Positions 24,758 through 33,252 of a DNA stretch of 64,000 nucleotides are shown one piece after another. Both the position numbers and the translations under genes were made by a program. Origin of the DNA: Micromonospora chalcea (GTDB lineage: Bacteria; Actinomycetota; Actinomycetes; Mycobacteriales; Micromonosporaceae); the NCBI RefSeq assembly GCF_002926165.1, contig NZ_MAGP01000067.1, positions 47,700 to 111,699 of the forward strand, read 5' to 3'. The notes beneath the pieces are model-generated. The model was not told the DNA's origin, did not search any database, and was given only the letters and a program-made list of their open reading frames with translations. Positions within the stretch are counted from its first letter, which is position 1; every line of letters begins with the position of its first letter.

Positions 24758-27640
24758 ATGCTGTCCGACGTGACCACCCCGCACGATCTCGACGACCGGC
24801 TCCGGGCCGAACTGGCCGCGCTCGGGGCGCCCGAGAAGCGGCGCGACCTGGGCGAGCGACTGCCCGACGGCGGGCCGCTGACCGGGGCGCAGGCGCTGGC
24901 CCTGTTCGACGCGCAACTGACCAGCCGGCTGCTCGACCTGGCCGGGCAGTGGCTGCACGGCTTCGGTGAGGGGTACCACACCATCGAGTCGGCGGGGCAC
25001 GAGGGCAACGCCGCCGTGGCCGCCGCGCTGCGGCCGACCGACCCCGCGCTGCTGCACCACCGTTCCGGGGCGTTCTACTGCCTGCGCGCCGCCCAGGCCG
25101 CCGGCGCCTTCCCCACCGCCCCGCCGCCGGCCGTCCCGCCGACACCCGCCCCGGCGGCCGATCCCGACGCCGCCGTGGACGCCTCGCCCGATGCTGGTCC
25201 CGGCACCGTCGTCGACGGCTCGCCCAGTGCTGCTCCGCCGGCTGCCGCCGGCTCGCCCGGCAGCGCCGTTGACGGCTCGCCCGCCGCCGACGGCTCGCCC
25301 GGCACCGCTGCCCGCGCCGAGGTCCACGGCTCGTCCGGTGCCGTCCCCGGCACCTCGAGCGGCGTCTCGCCCGACGAGCCGGCCGCATCCTCCGCGCAGC
25401 GGGCCACCCCCGCCTCCTCGGCTGTCGCCCCCGCTCCGTCTGCTGTCATCCCGGACCCGGCGGCCGCCCCGGCCCTGCCGGCCGCCGTGCACGAATCGCA
25501 CGACCTGCCCGCCCAGCGCGGCACCGGCCAGGATGCGCACATCAATTCCACCTCCCAGGAGCAACGTTCCACCCTCCGGGAACCGGAGAGATCTTGGAAC
25601 GAAAGTGCCCCTATGGGGGCCGTTTCGTACCAAGATCTCGAACGGCCGGGGGCGGCGGGTGAGGCGGGCAGCCTTCCTGCGGGAGCGCCCGCGATCGTGG
25701 TGGACGCGGACGGTGACGCGACTGTCGGCGTACCCGATCTGCCACAGCCCGCGCCCGACGACGCGTTCGCGGCGGCGGCGCGCGACGTGCTGCGCGGCAT
25801 TGTCGCGTCCGTGGAGGAACCGGCCGCCGGCGGCCGGCAGAAGCTCTTCGGCCGCGCCGACCTCGCGGTCGTGCCGACCGCCGCGAACGCCGGCTCGCAC
25901 CTGCCCCGCGCGGTCGGCCTGGGGCTGGCGCTGGAGAGGCTGGGCCGGGGCGCCCGGCCCGCGGACGGTGAGCCGGAGGTGGCGGCCTGGCCCGCCGACG
26001 CCGTGGTGGTCTGCTCCTTCGGCGACGCCTCGGTCAACCACGCCACGGTGACCGCCGCGCTCAACACCGCCGGCTGGTACGACCACACCGGCCTGCGTAT
26101 CCCGGTGCTGTTCGTGTGCGAGGACAGCGGTGGCTCCGCCGACGGGTGGGTGGCGACGACGCTGCGGTCCCGGCCCGGCATCCGCTACTTCGCGGCCGAC
26201 GGCACGGACGTGGCCGAGAGCTACCGGGTGGCGGCGGAGGCGGCGGCCTGGGTGCGCCGGCACCGCCGGCCCGCCGTGCTGCACCTGGGCGCGGTCCGGT
26301 TGATGGGCCAGGGCGACGCGGCCCGCGACCCGCTGCTGGCCACCGCGCGGCTGCTGGTCACCTCCGGGTACGCCGGGGGCGAGGAGCTGCTCAGCCGGTA
26401 CGACGAGCGGGGCTGGCAGCTGCGCCGCATCGCCGAGGAGGCGCTGGACGAGCCGAAACTGGCGTCCGCTGTCGACGTCGTGCGGGAGCTTGCGCCGCGG
26501 CGGCCGGTCCGGGTGGCCCGGGCGGTGGCCGAGGCGGCGGAGCGGGCGGCCGGGCCGGGCGCCGGGGCGCGGGCGGAGGCGTTCGGCGGCAAACCGCCGG
26601 AGCTGACCGGGCCGCTGACGCTGGCGCAGAGCATCAACGCGGCGCTCGCCGACGGCATGCTCGACCACCCTCGGATGGCGGTGTTCGGCCGGGACGTGGC
26701 CGCCGGCGGCGGGGCGCACGGGGTGACCGAGGGGCTGCGGGACCGGTTCGGGGCGGCCCGGGTGTTCGACACGCCACGGGACGAGACCTCGATCCTCGGG
26801 CTCGGGCTGGGTGCCGGCCTGGCCGGGATGCTGCCGGTGCCGGAGATCCAATATCTGGCGTATCTGCACAGCGCCGAGGATCAGCTGCGCGGCGAGGCGG
26901 CCACCATGCGGTTCTTCTCCCGGGGCGCGTTCCGCAACCCGATGGTGGTGCGGGTGGCCGCCCTGGCGGGTGAGGACGGGCTCGGCGGCCACGCGCGCAA
27001 CGACAACTCGGTGGCGGTGCTGCGGGACGTGCCGGGGCTCGTGGTCGCCGTGCCGGCGCGGCCGGACGACGCCGCGCCGATGCTGCGTACGTGCCTGGCC
27101 GCGGCCCGGGTGGACGGCAGCGTCTGCGTCTTCCTGGAGCCGGCCGCGCTCTATGACGCCCGTGACCTCTACGCCGACGGCGACGGCGAGTGGACGGCCG
27201 AGTACGCCGAGCCGGGCGCCTGGGCGGACCGGCACGTGCCGATCGGGCGGGCCCGCGTCTACGGGATCGGCTCGGCCGAGGACCTCACCATCATCACCTT
27301 CGGTAGCGGGGTGCGGATGTCGCTGCGCGCGGCGGCCACCCTCGCCGCGGAGGGCGTGGGCAGCCGGGTGGTGGATCTGCGCTGGCTGGCCCCGCTGCCG
27401 GTGGCCGACATCATCCGGGAGGCCTCGGCGACCGGCCGGGTGCTGGTGGTGGACGAGACGCGACGCTCCGGCGGGGTGGGCGAGGGCGTGGTGTCCGCGC
27501 TCGTCGACACCGGGTACGTCGGCGCCGCGCGCCGTGTGGCCGGACTTGACTCGTTTGTACCATTAGGTCCGGCCGCTCGTCAGGTTCTGGTCTCCGAGGA
27601 AGCCATCACCCAGGGTGCCCGTACGCTGCTGGCACGGTAA
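24758..27640 (+). CDS. 2-oxoacid (branched-chain type) dehydrogenase E1, alpha-beta fusion with low-complexity insert
   Basis: A 960-residue thiamine-diphosphate enzyme joining E1-alpha and E1-beta. The alpha part is split: residues 1-118 carry GYHTIESAGHEGNAAVAAAL and HHRSGAFYCLRAAQ, and it resumes at about 335 with the thiamine site VVVCSFGDASVNHATVTAALN; the usual closing Asn region reads FVCEDSGG. The beta part runs from about 627 (GPLTLAQSINAAL, EIQYLAYLHSAEDQL) to a C-terminal transketolase domain ending ARTLLAR. Residues about 119-333 are a Pro/Ala/Ser/Gly-rich insert with repeated GSPGT-like units and a palindromic DNA element. It likely oxidises branched-chain or aromatic 2-oxoacids; E2 is not nearby. 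ATG 24758 or GTG 24770 may start it. Confidence 0.85.
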   Translation: MLSDVTTPHDLDDRLRAELAALGAPEKRRDLGERLPDGGPLTGAQALALFDAQLTSRLLDLAGQWLHGFGEGYHTIESAGHEGNAAVAAALRPTDPALLHHRSGAFYCLRAAQAAGAFPTAPPPAVPPTPAPAADPDAAVDASPDAGPGTVVDGSPSAAPPAAAGSPGSAVDGSPAADGSPGTAARAEVHGSSGAVPGTSSGVSPDEPAASSAQRATPASSAVAPAPSAVIPDPAAAPALPAAVHESHDLPAQRGTGQDAHINSTSQEQRSTLREPERSWNESAPMGAVSYQDLERPGAAGEAGSLPAGAPAIVVDADGDATVGVPDLPQPAPDDAFAAAARDVLRGIVASVEEPAAGGRQKLFGRADLAVVPTAANAGSHLPRAVGLGLALERLGRGARPADGEPEVAAWPADAVVVCSFGDASVNHATVTAALNTAGWYDHTGLRIPVLFVCEDSGGSADGWVATTLRSRPGIRYFAADGTDVAESYRVAAEAAAWVRRHRRPAVLHLGAVRLMGQGDAARDPLLATARLLVTSGYAGGEELLSRYDERGWQLRRIAEEALDEPKLASAVDVVRELAPRRPVRVARAVAEAAERAAGPGAGARAEAFGGKPPELTGPLTLAQSINAALADGMLDHPRMAVFGRDVAAGGGAHGVTEGLRDRFGAARVFDTPRDETSILGLGLGAGLAGMLPVPEIQYLAYLHSAEDQLRGEAATMRFFSRGAFRNPMVVRVAALAGEDGLGGHARNDNSVAVLRDVPGLVVAVPARPDDAAPMLRTCLAAARVDGSVCVFLEPAALYDARDLYADGDGEWTAEYAEPGAWADRHVPIGRARVYGIGSAEDLTIITFGSGVRMSLRAAATLAAEGVGSRVVDLRWLAPLPVADIIREASATGRVLVVDETRRSGGVGEGVVSALVDTGYVGAARRVAGLDSFVPLGPAARQVLVSEEAITQGARTLLAR
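25588..25639. repeat. GATC-ended palindrome inside the E1 coding sequence
   Basis: A 52-bp element with 17-base arms (GAGATCTTGGAACGAAA and its complement with one mismatch) and an inner GCCCC/GGGGC stem. It lies in frame within the low-complexity insert of the E1 gene and is translated as ERSWNESAPMGAVSYQDLE. Its outer GATCTTGG/CCAAGATC ends match those of the element at 47322. Confidence 0.8.
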
Positions 27641-27750
27641 ATTCCGTTCCACCCGGTGCGCCACTTGCGCGGCGAGCCGCAACTGTGTGGACTGGGCCCG
27701 ACGGTGTCACCCGACGCCACGAGCAGGGATAGATGAGGAGGCACGCGACA

Positions 27751-28185
27751 GTGAGCGCGACCGCTGGCCAGGCCGACGGGGTACGCAGCCTGGCGGACCG
27801 GTTCGGTATCGAGCCGGGCATGGTCGTCATGGAGATGGGCTACGACGACGACGTCGACACCGATCTCCGGGACGCCCTGACCGACCGCTGTGGGGAACTC
27901 GTCGACGAGGACACCGACGAGGTGGTCGACGCGGTTCTGGTCTGGCACCGCGACGGCGACGGTGACCTCTTCGAGCTCCTCGTGGACGCCCTCGGGCCGC
28001 TCGCCGACAACGGCGTGGTCTGGCTCCTGACCCCGAAGGCCGGCCGCGACGGCCACGTCGAGCCGAGCGAGGTCGCGGAGAGCGCGCAGACCGCCGGCCT
28101 CCAGCAGACCTCCACCATCAACGCCGGCCGCGACTGGAGCGGAGCCCGCCTGGTCATGCGGCGCGGCTCCAAGAGCAAGAAGTAG
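27751..28185 (+). CDS. DUF3052 family protein
   Basis: A 144-residue acidic protein with RSLADRFGIEPGMVVMEMGYDDDVD, VLVWHRDGDGDLFELLVDAL and GVVWLLTPKAGRDGHVEPSEV, ending in a basic MRRGSKSKK tail. This is the actinobacterial DUF3052 family (function unknown; a Rossmann-like methyltransferase-like core has been proposed for such sequences, which I cannot confirm). GTG 27751 follows GAGGAGG by 9 bases. It precedes the peroxiredoxin gene by 8 bases and both are probably co-transcribed, a common pairing. Confidence 0.87.
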   Translation: MSATAGQADGVRSLADRFGIEPGMVVMEMGYDDDVDTDLRDALTDRCGELVDEDTDEVVDAVLVWHRDGDGDLFELLVDALGPLADNGVVWLLTPKAGRDGHVEPSEVAESAQTAGLQQTSTINAGRDWSGARLVMRRGSKSKK

Positions 28186-28193
28186 GAGCGCAC

Positions 28194-28661
28194 ATGCCCG
28201 TCGAGGTTGGCGCCGAAGCGCCCGACTTCCTGCTCAAGGACCAGAACAACCAGGAGGTACGGCTCGCCGACTTCCGTGGCCGCAAGACCGTGCTGCTCGT
28301 CTTCTACCCGCTCGCGTTCACCGGCGTCTGCCAGGGCGAGCTGTCCGAGGTGCGGGACAACCTCGACGAGTACGCCAACGACGACGTCCAGGTGCTGACC
28401 GTCAGCGTCGACTCCGTGTACGCCCACAAGATCTGGGCCGAGCAGGAGGGCTTCCAGTTCCCGCTGCTCGCCGACTTCTGGCCGCACGGCGCGGTCGCCC
28501 AGGCGTACGGCGTCTTCAACGACGTCGCGGGCATCGCCAACCGGGGCACCTTCGTCATCGACAAGGCCGGCGTGGTCCGCTTCGCGGAGATGAACATGCC
28601 CGGCGAGGCGCGCGATCAGCAGGGCTGGCGCAAGGCGCTGGCCGAGGCCGCCGCTGCCTGA
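28194..28661 (+). CDS. AhpE-type peroxiredoxin
   Basis: A 155-residue thioredoxin-fold peroxidase. The peroxidatic Cys is in FYPLAFTGVCQGEL (Cys about 45), where the upstream Thr and the later Arg (NRGTFVIDKAGVVRF) complete the active site; there is no second conserved Cys, which matches one-Cys AhpE rather than AhpC. It reduces hydroperoxides and peroxynitrite in the cytoplasm. It is second in a two-gene unit with DUF3052. Confidence 0.92.
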   Translation: MPVEVGAEAPDFLLKDQNNQEVRLADFRGRKTVLLVFYPLAFTGVCQGELSEVRDNLDEYANDDVQVLTVSVDSVYAHKIWAEQEGFQFPLLADFWPHGAVAQAYGVFNDVAGIANRGTFVIDKAGVVRFAEMNMPGEARDQQGWRKALAEAAAA

Positions 28662-28743
28662 GTCCCACACCCAGGTACGTCGTTCGACCGGGCCGGAGGC
28701 GGGCAGGTAAGCTGGCCGCTCCGGCCCGCCGTACGGGCGTTCC

Positions 28744-28815
28744 GGGCGCGTAGCTCAGTGGGAGAGCACTCGCCTTACAAGCGAGGGGTCGCAGGTTCGA
28801 AACCTGCCGCGCCCA
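28744..28815 (+). tRNA. tRNA-Val (anticodon UAC)
   Basis: A complete cloverleaf: acceptor GGGCGCG/CGCGCCC, D arm GCTC-AGTGGGA-GAGC, anticodon stem CTCGC/GCGAG with loop CTTACAA (anticodon TAC at 28776-28778), and T arm GCAGG-TTCGAAA-CCTGC. The 3' CCA is not encoded (ACCT follows). The least conserved stretch of the window begins just beyond its 3' end. Confidence 0.95.
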
Positions 28816-29101
28816 CCTTTCACATCAGCGGGAACCGTCCCGAGAAGATCACTCCCCGGGGCGGTGACTCGACGGGCTCCACGTGTTAGATCCGTTGCCA
28901 TTGATGCCGGGACCAGGGCGGCTGGGGTCCGGGAGAATGAGCCTGTGGCCTCTGACCAGGAAGCGCTTCCGCGCCTGCGGGAATGCCCTACCGGGCCGGC
29001 GCTGCATTACGCTGCCAGGCCACACCTCGCAGGACCGCTACCTCCCCCGAGCGGTTGCCGCAGACGTAACCCTCGCCTGCACTGCTCCTCGGAGGTGAGA
29101 C

Positions 29102-30217
29102 GTGGCTACCGTGGACCCGGGTTTGCGGCCAGAGATGGTGCAACGAGAAGGCCGGGAAGCTTTCGAGCGGCTTCGCACGTACTCCATAATCGCTGTTCAG
29201 GCGGGTGTGGCCGCTGGATTGTCCTGGTTCATCGCCAGCGACGTGCTGCACAATCCACAGGCGTTGTTCGCCCCAGCCGCCTCGATCGGCACGGTCGCAG
29301 CAGCCCTCGGCAATCGGATCAGGCGAGCGGCGGAACTCATCGCCGGGGTGATCCTCGGGGTGGCGGCCGGGCAGTTGATCATCTTCGCCATCGGGACGGG
29401 GCCGATACAGATCGCCGTGATCGTGGCATTCGCGATCTCGTCGGTAGCCGTGATTCGCGGGGGCGGCGCCGTGATGGTGCACGCAGGAAGCACCGCGGTG
29501 CTGCTGGGGACGCTGACTGCGCAGCAATCCCACCTGGCTGTGGCGCGGACGGTCAACGCGTTGATCGGGGGCGCGACGGCCATCGCCGTGGCGTTGCTGA
29601 TCCTGCCGGCCAACCCTGTGCGCGTCGTGCACCGCTCTGCCGGTCCGTCGCTGGATGTTTTCGCCCGTGCTCTCACGGCTGTCGCCGAGGCGTTGGATCG
29701 GCGTGAGGTTCAACAGGCCGACGACGCCTTGCAGCGCCTGATCGCGGTAGAGCAGGAAAGAGACAAGACGATCGAGATGGTCGCCGCGGCGGGGGAGATC
29801 GCGCTTCTCTCACCCTGGCGGTGGCGACGATTGGGCATCCTGCGCCGGTATCAGCGCGCCTCCGAGCACCTCCAATCCGCCTACTCCAACAGCCGCGAAT
29901 TGGCGCACTGGGTCGTATCGGCGGTACGGCTGCGTGAACCCGTACCCGCCGGCCTCTCAGCGTCGATCGAGCACCTCGGCCAAGCGGTGCGGCTGCTGCA
30001 TCGCGATTTCGTCGCCGGCCGAGAGCCCGACCTTGCACGCGCGCGGGCGCAACAGGCCATCGAGGAGGTCAACCAGGCCTGCGCCGAAGAGATCGGATTC
30101 TGCGAGATGGTCCTCATTTCCCGGCTGCGCCTTGCCATCAGCGACGTGCTTCAAGCGTCCGGACTGCCAAAGGCAGAGGCAAATCAGCAGGCGGGGTTGG
30201 CCGCCGACTCGAGCTGA
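29102..30217 (+). CDS. FUSC/aromatic-acid-exporter-like membrane protein
   Basis: A 371-residue protein. The N-terminal half has about five or six hydrophobic segments (from AVQAGVAAGLSWFIA to ATAIAVALLILPANP) and includes FAPAASIGTVAAALGNRIRRAAELIAGVILG, as in the FUSC/ArAE half-unit family, whose members are putative exporters of aromatic acids. The second half is a long helical cytoplasmic region (DALQRLIAVEQERDK and ARARAQQAIEEVNQ). It has one membrane unit rather than two, so it may dimerise. GTG 29102 follows GGAGGTGAGAC. Codon bias is slightly weaker than in neighbouring housekeeping genes. Confidence 0.82.
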   Translation: MATVDPGLRPEMVQREGREAFERLRTYSIIAVQAGVAAGLSWFIASDVLHNPQALFAPAASIGTVAAALGNRIRRAAELIAGVILGVAAGQLIIFAIGTGPIQIAVIVAFAISSVAVIRGGGAVMVHAGSTAVLLGTLTAQQSHLAVARTVNALIGGATAIAVALLILPANPVRVVHRSAGPSLDVFARALTAVAEALDRREVQQADDALQRLIAVEQERDKTIEMVAAAGEIALLSPWRWRRLGILRRYQRASEHLQSAYSNSRELAHWVVSAVRLREPVPAGLSASIEHLGQAVRLLHRDFVAGREPDLARARAQQAIEEVNQACAEEIGFCEMVLISRLRLAISDVLQASGLPKAEANQQAGLAADSS

Positions 30218-30392
30218 TTCAACAACAGGTGTTCTTGCCGCGTTGCGGAAGCCGCAGCCGCGACTAGCGGCGGACGACACGGGAGAGCAAGCGACAGCTC
30301 GCAGCTCCGAACCGGCCGCACCCGCCGCTCACGCCAGCCAAACCGCCGGTGCGGTGACAGCACGAGTAGCCCGTTGACGACCTGCAATGAGG

Positions 30393-30599
30393 TCAGGCGC
30401 TCCAGCCACCGACGCCACCGCTGCCGGTGTTGCCGCCGTCCGTCCGGTTCCGATGGTCGTCGAGCCTGCGGCGGGCCTCGGCGGATGCCTGGAGGTCACG
30501 CACCTGGCCGCCGTCGACTGGTGTCTTCCGGCTATGGCGCCACAGTGCGACCGCAGCGACGGCCGCCGCGATGATGATCAGAACGCTGAGCCAGCGCAC
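30393..30599 (-). CDS. Small single-pass membrane protein
   Basis: A 68-residue protein: N-terminal transmembrane helix (WLSVLIIIAAAVAAVALW, residues about 3-20), then a basic/acidic tail (LQASAEARRRLDDHRNRTDGG) and a Gly-rich C-terminus. GTG 30599 follows GGGAGG by 5 bases; the longer open frame upstream is not coding-like. Function unknown. Confidence 0.6.
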   Translation of the reverse strand: MRWLSVLIIIAAAVAAVALWRHSRKTPVDGGQVRDLQASAEARRRLDDHRNRTDGGNTGSGGVGGWSA

Positions 30600-30617
30600 T
30601 TCGACCTCCCTGGGTGA

Positions 30618-30854
30618 GATGCCTGCCCCCACTGTGAGGCAGCCGGTCAAGGCTGGTTCCAGGGCGCCTCGACAACGAATGAGCCGCCGGAGATCAGGCT
30701 CGGAGCCGTACCCTCCGGGGCTGTGGAACTGGACGATGCATCGTGGGGCAGGGCACTGGTCCTCGTTCGAGAACTGCGCGACCCCGCCATTTCTGACGTC
30801 GATGGGTTCGGGGCGACCGACCTGCGCCCTGTTGACCTTCATGCGAGGATCTGA
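30618..30854 (+). pseudogene. Startless open frame, apparent gene remnant
   Basis: A 78-codon frame without a start codon near its beginning: it opens DACPHCEAAGQGWFQG (a CxxC motif), continues PPEIRLGAVPSGAVELDDASWGRALVLV and ends DLHARI. The EIRLGAVP segment is shared at DNA level (about 30 bases, two mismatches) with 31965-31996, so both seem to be pieces of one family. Loss of the 5' end is the simplest reading; a frameshift is also possible. Low confidence that it is expressed. Confidence 0.4.
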
Positions 30855-30879
30855 GGTGTGATTCTCTACCGAAGGGGCA

Positions 30880-31296
30880 GTGCCTCGTAGGCAGCCGCAG
30901 CCCCGATCACTTCGCCGCCGCGTGCGCATCACGCGAAGCCCGTGGGCCCGTTATCGGGATGTTCCTGGACTCTCCGGTCCCGCGAACGCTGCCATCCGTC
31001 TGGTGGAAGGGCGGCGGTGGCTCCCGGGCACGGTGGCCGCCGCCGTCAGGATCTGGGGCGCGCATGCGTACGGCAGCCGGCTTCGGTGGAAGCCGTGGGA
31101 AGCGGAGTTCGCCTGTTCCTGCTGTGGCGAAGCCTGGGCACGACTGCGCTTGGAAGAGGCAATCGTCTCGCTGCCAAGCCATGCCAGCCGAGAGCTTCGA
31201 GCCGTTGTCGACCGCCTGGACGACGCTCTGTTGAGGCGTACCCATCACGATCCTCAAACGCCCGGTCACGACCCCTGGTGGCTGCGCCGCTGTTGA
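30880..31296 (+). CDS. Hypothetical protein with a CxxC motif
   Basis: A 138-residue frame. The N-terminus is Arg-rich; the conserved-looking part begins near residue 65 with WEAEFACSCCGEAWARLRLEEAIV and continues HASRELRAVVDRLDDALLRRTHHDP, ending WWLRRC. This C-terminal pattern recurs in small actinobacterial hypothetical proteins. GTG 30880 follows GAAGGGGCA; a later GTG at 30922 is also possible. Function unknown; the paired Cys may bind metal. Confidence 0.62.
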   Translation: MPRRQPQPRSLRRRVRITRSPWARYRDVPGLSGPANAAIRLVEGRRWLPGTVAAAVRIWGAHAYGSRLRWKPWEAEFACSCCGEAWARLRLEEAIVSLPSHASRELRAVVDRLDDALLRRTHHDPQTPGHDPWWLRRC

Positions 31297-31315
31297 TCAA
31301 GCGGAAACGCTCTTA

Positions 31316-31882
31316 CTACGTCGTTTTCGTCGGGTGGAACCGCCGGTAGATGGCAGGTAGGAACAGCAGAATCAGGACGACGATCGCTGCTCCCACGAGT
31401 AACGGTGGCCCCAGCGAGTCAGCGAGGCGGATCCCGCTCGGTGCCGAGGTGTGCTGAGGCGCGTTCGGGTTGTCAGGGCTTCCGGCGAACGAGCCCCGAT
31501 TTGCGATGAACGCCTGGCCGCAGCAGAGGGCCATTGGAATGGTCAGGATGCAGGTCATCGTATGTGCCCACGCTCTGCCTCGCACGAGACCCACCAGCGA
31601 CAGGAGCAGGCCGGCCATAGCGAGACCGGACAGGACCACCGTCAGCCGGCCGACGACCTCGGCCCTCAGGTCGGCAAGCCCGTTCCGGTTCGCTGCCTCC
31701 TCCGGCGACACGTGGTACACGACGTCCCAGTGCGTGAGGTCATAGAGGACTGTTACGGCGTTGAGCGTCAACCCGAGCACCAGTAGGCCGACCGCGACGG
31801 CCGGTGCGAACAGCGGCCATCGAGACGTCGACCCTCGCCGGCGGTTGGCCCTCTTGATGATCACTCGGCGGACCATACACAA
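31316..31882 (-). CDS. Multi-pass membrane protein of unknown function
   Basis: A 188-residue protein with a basic N-terminus (KRANRRRGS), four hydrophobic segments (FAPAVAVGLLVLGLTLNAVTVLY; VVLSGLAMAGLLLSLVGLV; MTCILTIPMALCCGQAFI; LLVGAAIVVLILLFLPAIY) and short loops. No family is recognised. The start among the TTG at 31882, the ATG at 31876 and the GTG at 31864 is unclear because none has a strong ribosome binding site. It is convergent with the 30880 gene. Confidence 0.6.
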   Translation of the reverse strand: MCMVRRVIIKRANRRRGSTSRWPLFAPAVAVGLLVLGLTLNAVTVLYDLTHWDVVYHVSPEEAANRNGLADLRAEVVGRLTVVLSGLAMAGLLLSLVGLVRGRAWAHTMTCILTIPMALCCGQAFIANRGSFAGSPDNPNAPQHTSAPSGIRLADSLGPPLLVGAAIVVLILLFLPAIYRRFHPTKTT

Positions 31883-31916
31883 GCTGATCTGGCGTCAGGG
31901 GCACATCGCTCTTGGG

Positions 31917-32076
31917 GTGACAGCAACGCCGATAGCAAGAGGCCCGGCGAGCGGCGGATGGCTGGAGATCAGGCTTGGAGCCGTACCCTTCGGGCTGCGG
32001 ATCCTGCGCTGCCCGGACGTCATCACCCTGATGTTCTTCAACCAGCCCGAGTTGACGGACGAGGAGGTGATAGATG
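31917..32076 (+). pseudogene. Truncated gene remnant related to 30618-30854
   Basis: From GTG 31917 the frame reads TATPIARGPASGGWLEIRLG then AVPFGLRILRCPDVITLMFF and NQPELTDEEVIDG, which looks like genuine coding sequence. After about 32076 the frame continues only as Pro/Ser/Arg-rich antisense of the 32038-32523 gene. I infer a 3' truncation at a rearrangement joint near 32040-32076. The EIRLGAVP block is shared with the remnant at 30618. Confidence 0.4.
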
Positions 32077-32523
32077 GTCGTGCAGGAACGACCGCGCCGC
32101 CTCCTTCATGGCCGCCACCGCCTCCTCCGTCCGATCCGGCGCTGCGCCGCAATCGGCGTACAGGTGCAGGAAGCGGTAGCCCACCTCGCGCAGCTTTTCC
32201 GAGGGAAAGTAGGACGACTGCCAGTAGATCTCGTGCGCCAGGTCCTCGGGATCGCCCTCTCCGTCGATGATGCTCGCCGCTGCCGCCCGCATGAGGTGCA
32301 GCCGGGCGCCGCTCTCGTCCGGGACCGGCGAGCCGAGTTCCTCCATCGCCTGCCGGAACAGGTCGACGGCTTCCCGGGACTGGCCCTTCGACAGACCGGC
32401 GAGCTCACGCAGGCTCGGCGAGTCGACACCACGGGCCAGAGCATGCGCGGCTGCCATCGCCAGGTCGTCGCCGACCGGCTCGTCCATCGCCAGCCGGACG
32501 GCAAGGTCGCGCAGTCGCTCCAT
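32038..32523 (-). CDS. Conserved helical protein of unknown function
   Basis: A 161-residue, all-helical acidic protein: VRLAMDEPVGDDLAMAAAHAL, LRELAGLSKGQSREAVDLFRQAMEELG and AHEIYWQSSYFPSEKLREVGYRFLHLY are typical of small actinobacterial hypothetical proteins. The last residues (SPPRPSTRAG) overlap the remnant on the other strand and may be a non-native tail. ATG 32523. No function is assigned. Confidence 0.68.
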   Translation of the reverse strand: MERLRDLAVRLAMDEPVGDDLAMAAAHALARGVDSPSLRELAGLSKGQSREAVDLFRQAMEELGSPVPDESGARLHLMRAAAASIIDGEGDPEDLAHEIYWQSSYFPSEKLREVGYRFLHLYADCGAAPDRTEEAVAAMKEAARSFLHDHLSPPRPSTRAG

Positions 32524-32586
32524 CCCCGAGAGGCTAGGCGGTACGCGGGGCCGTGTCCGCCCATGGGGACGCGATTGCGCGACGGG

Positions 32587-33144
32587 TCAGCGAATGCCCG
32601 CGTCGTGGAGCCGCCGGGTGGCACCCGGATCGATGGTGGTCCGCACGAGCGAACCGGGCGCGTCTGAGGATCCGGTACTGAACGCGGTCACCACCAGCAC
32701 GACGACCAGCACCGGCATCAACAGCGTCCGGACCAGCATGGCCCAGCACGCCTTGAGGCCGATCCGGCCGCCGTCCCGGGCTCGTACGAGTTGGGTGCCG
32801 GTGAGCAGCGCGCCGAGCGCCCGGCCGTTGCCGTAGCAGAGGCCGTAGAGCAGCGGCACCACCACGAGCAACGAGAGGCTCGCCCCGGCGGCGAGGTTGT
32901 CGGACAGGGTGACCGCGCGGTCCACCAGGGCCAGGGCGACGACGCCCGCCCCGACACCGAACAGGAACACCGTGAAGTCGACGAGCCAGGCCATGATCTG
33001 TGCCCCGGTGCCGGCCCGGACGTACAGGCCGCCGTTGCCGAACGTCGCGATCCGCTTCGCCTTGCGAGGACCGAGTACGTGCTCCGCCTGCGCCTGGGCG
33101 GCTTCCAGTCGGGTCAGTGGGTGGCCCGTGGCGCGGATTGTCAC
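32587..33144 (-). CDS. RDD-family membrane protein
   Basis: A 185-residue protein of the RDD type with transmembrane segments at IMAWLVDFTVFLFGVGAGVVALALV, LAAGASLSLLVVVPLLYGLCY and LKACWAMLVRTLLMPVLVVVLVV, and the family feature of Arg/Asp residues in or near the helices (AWLVDF, GQLVRAR-type TGTQLVRARDG). RDD proteins are mostly of unknown function; some are implicated in ion transport. GTG 33144 follows AGGAG. It stands alone, divergent from nothing obvious. Confidence 0.78.
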   Translation of the reverse strand: MTIRATGHPLTRLEAAQAQAEHVLGPRKAKRIATFGNGGLYVRAGTGAQIMAWLVDFTVFLFGVGAGVVALALVDRAVTLSDNLAAGASLSLLVVVPLLYGLCYGNGRALGALLTGTQLVRARDGGRIGLKACWAMLVRTLLMPVLVVVLVVTAFSTGSSDAPGSLVRTTIDPGATRRLHDAGIR

Positions 33145-33252
33145 AGCGCTCTCCTGTTGTGTCGGGGGCACCGGGCGTTTCGCTGGATCCGGACGCCGTG
33201 CCGTGTTGAACCCCGAGTGCAGAGTAGTCGGCGCCAGAACAAGGCCACGGCG

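Noticed and set aside
28864..29706. 280-codon rightward frame before the FUSC gene
   Set aside because: Overlaps the membrane protein gene in another frame, is Arg/Gly-rich after the first 80 codons and has no family pattern.
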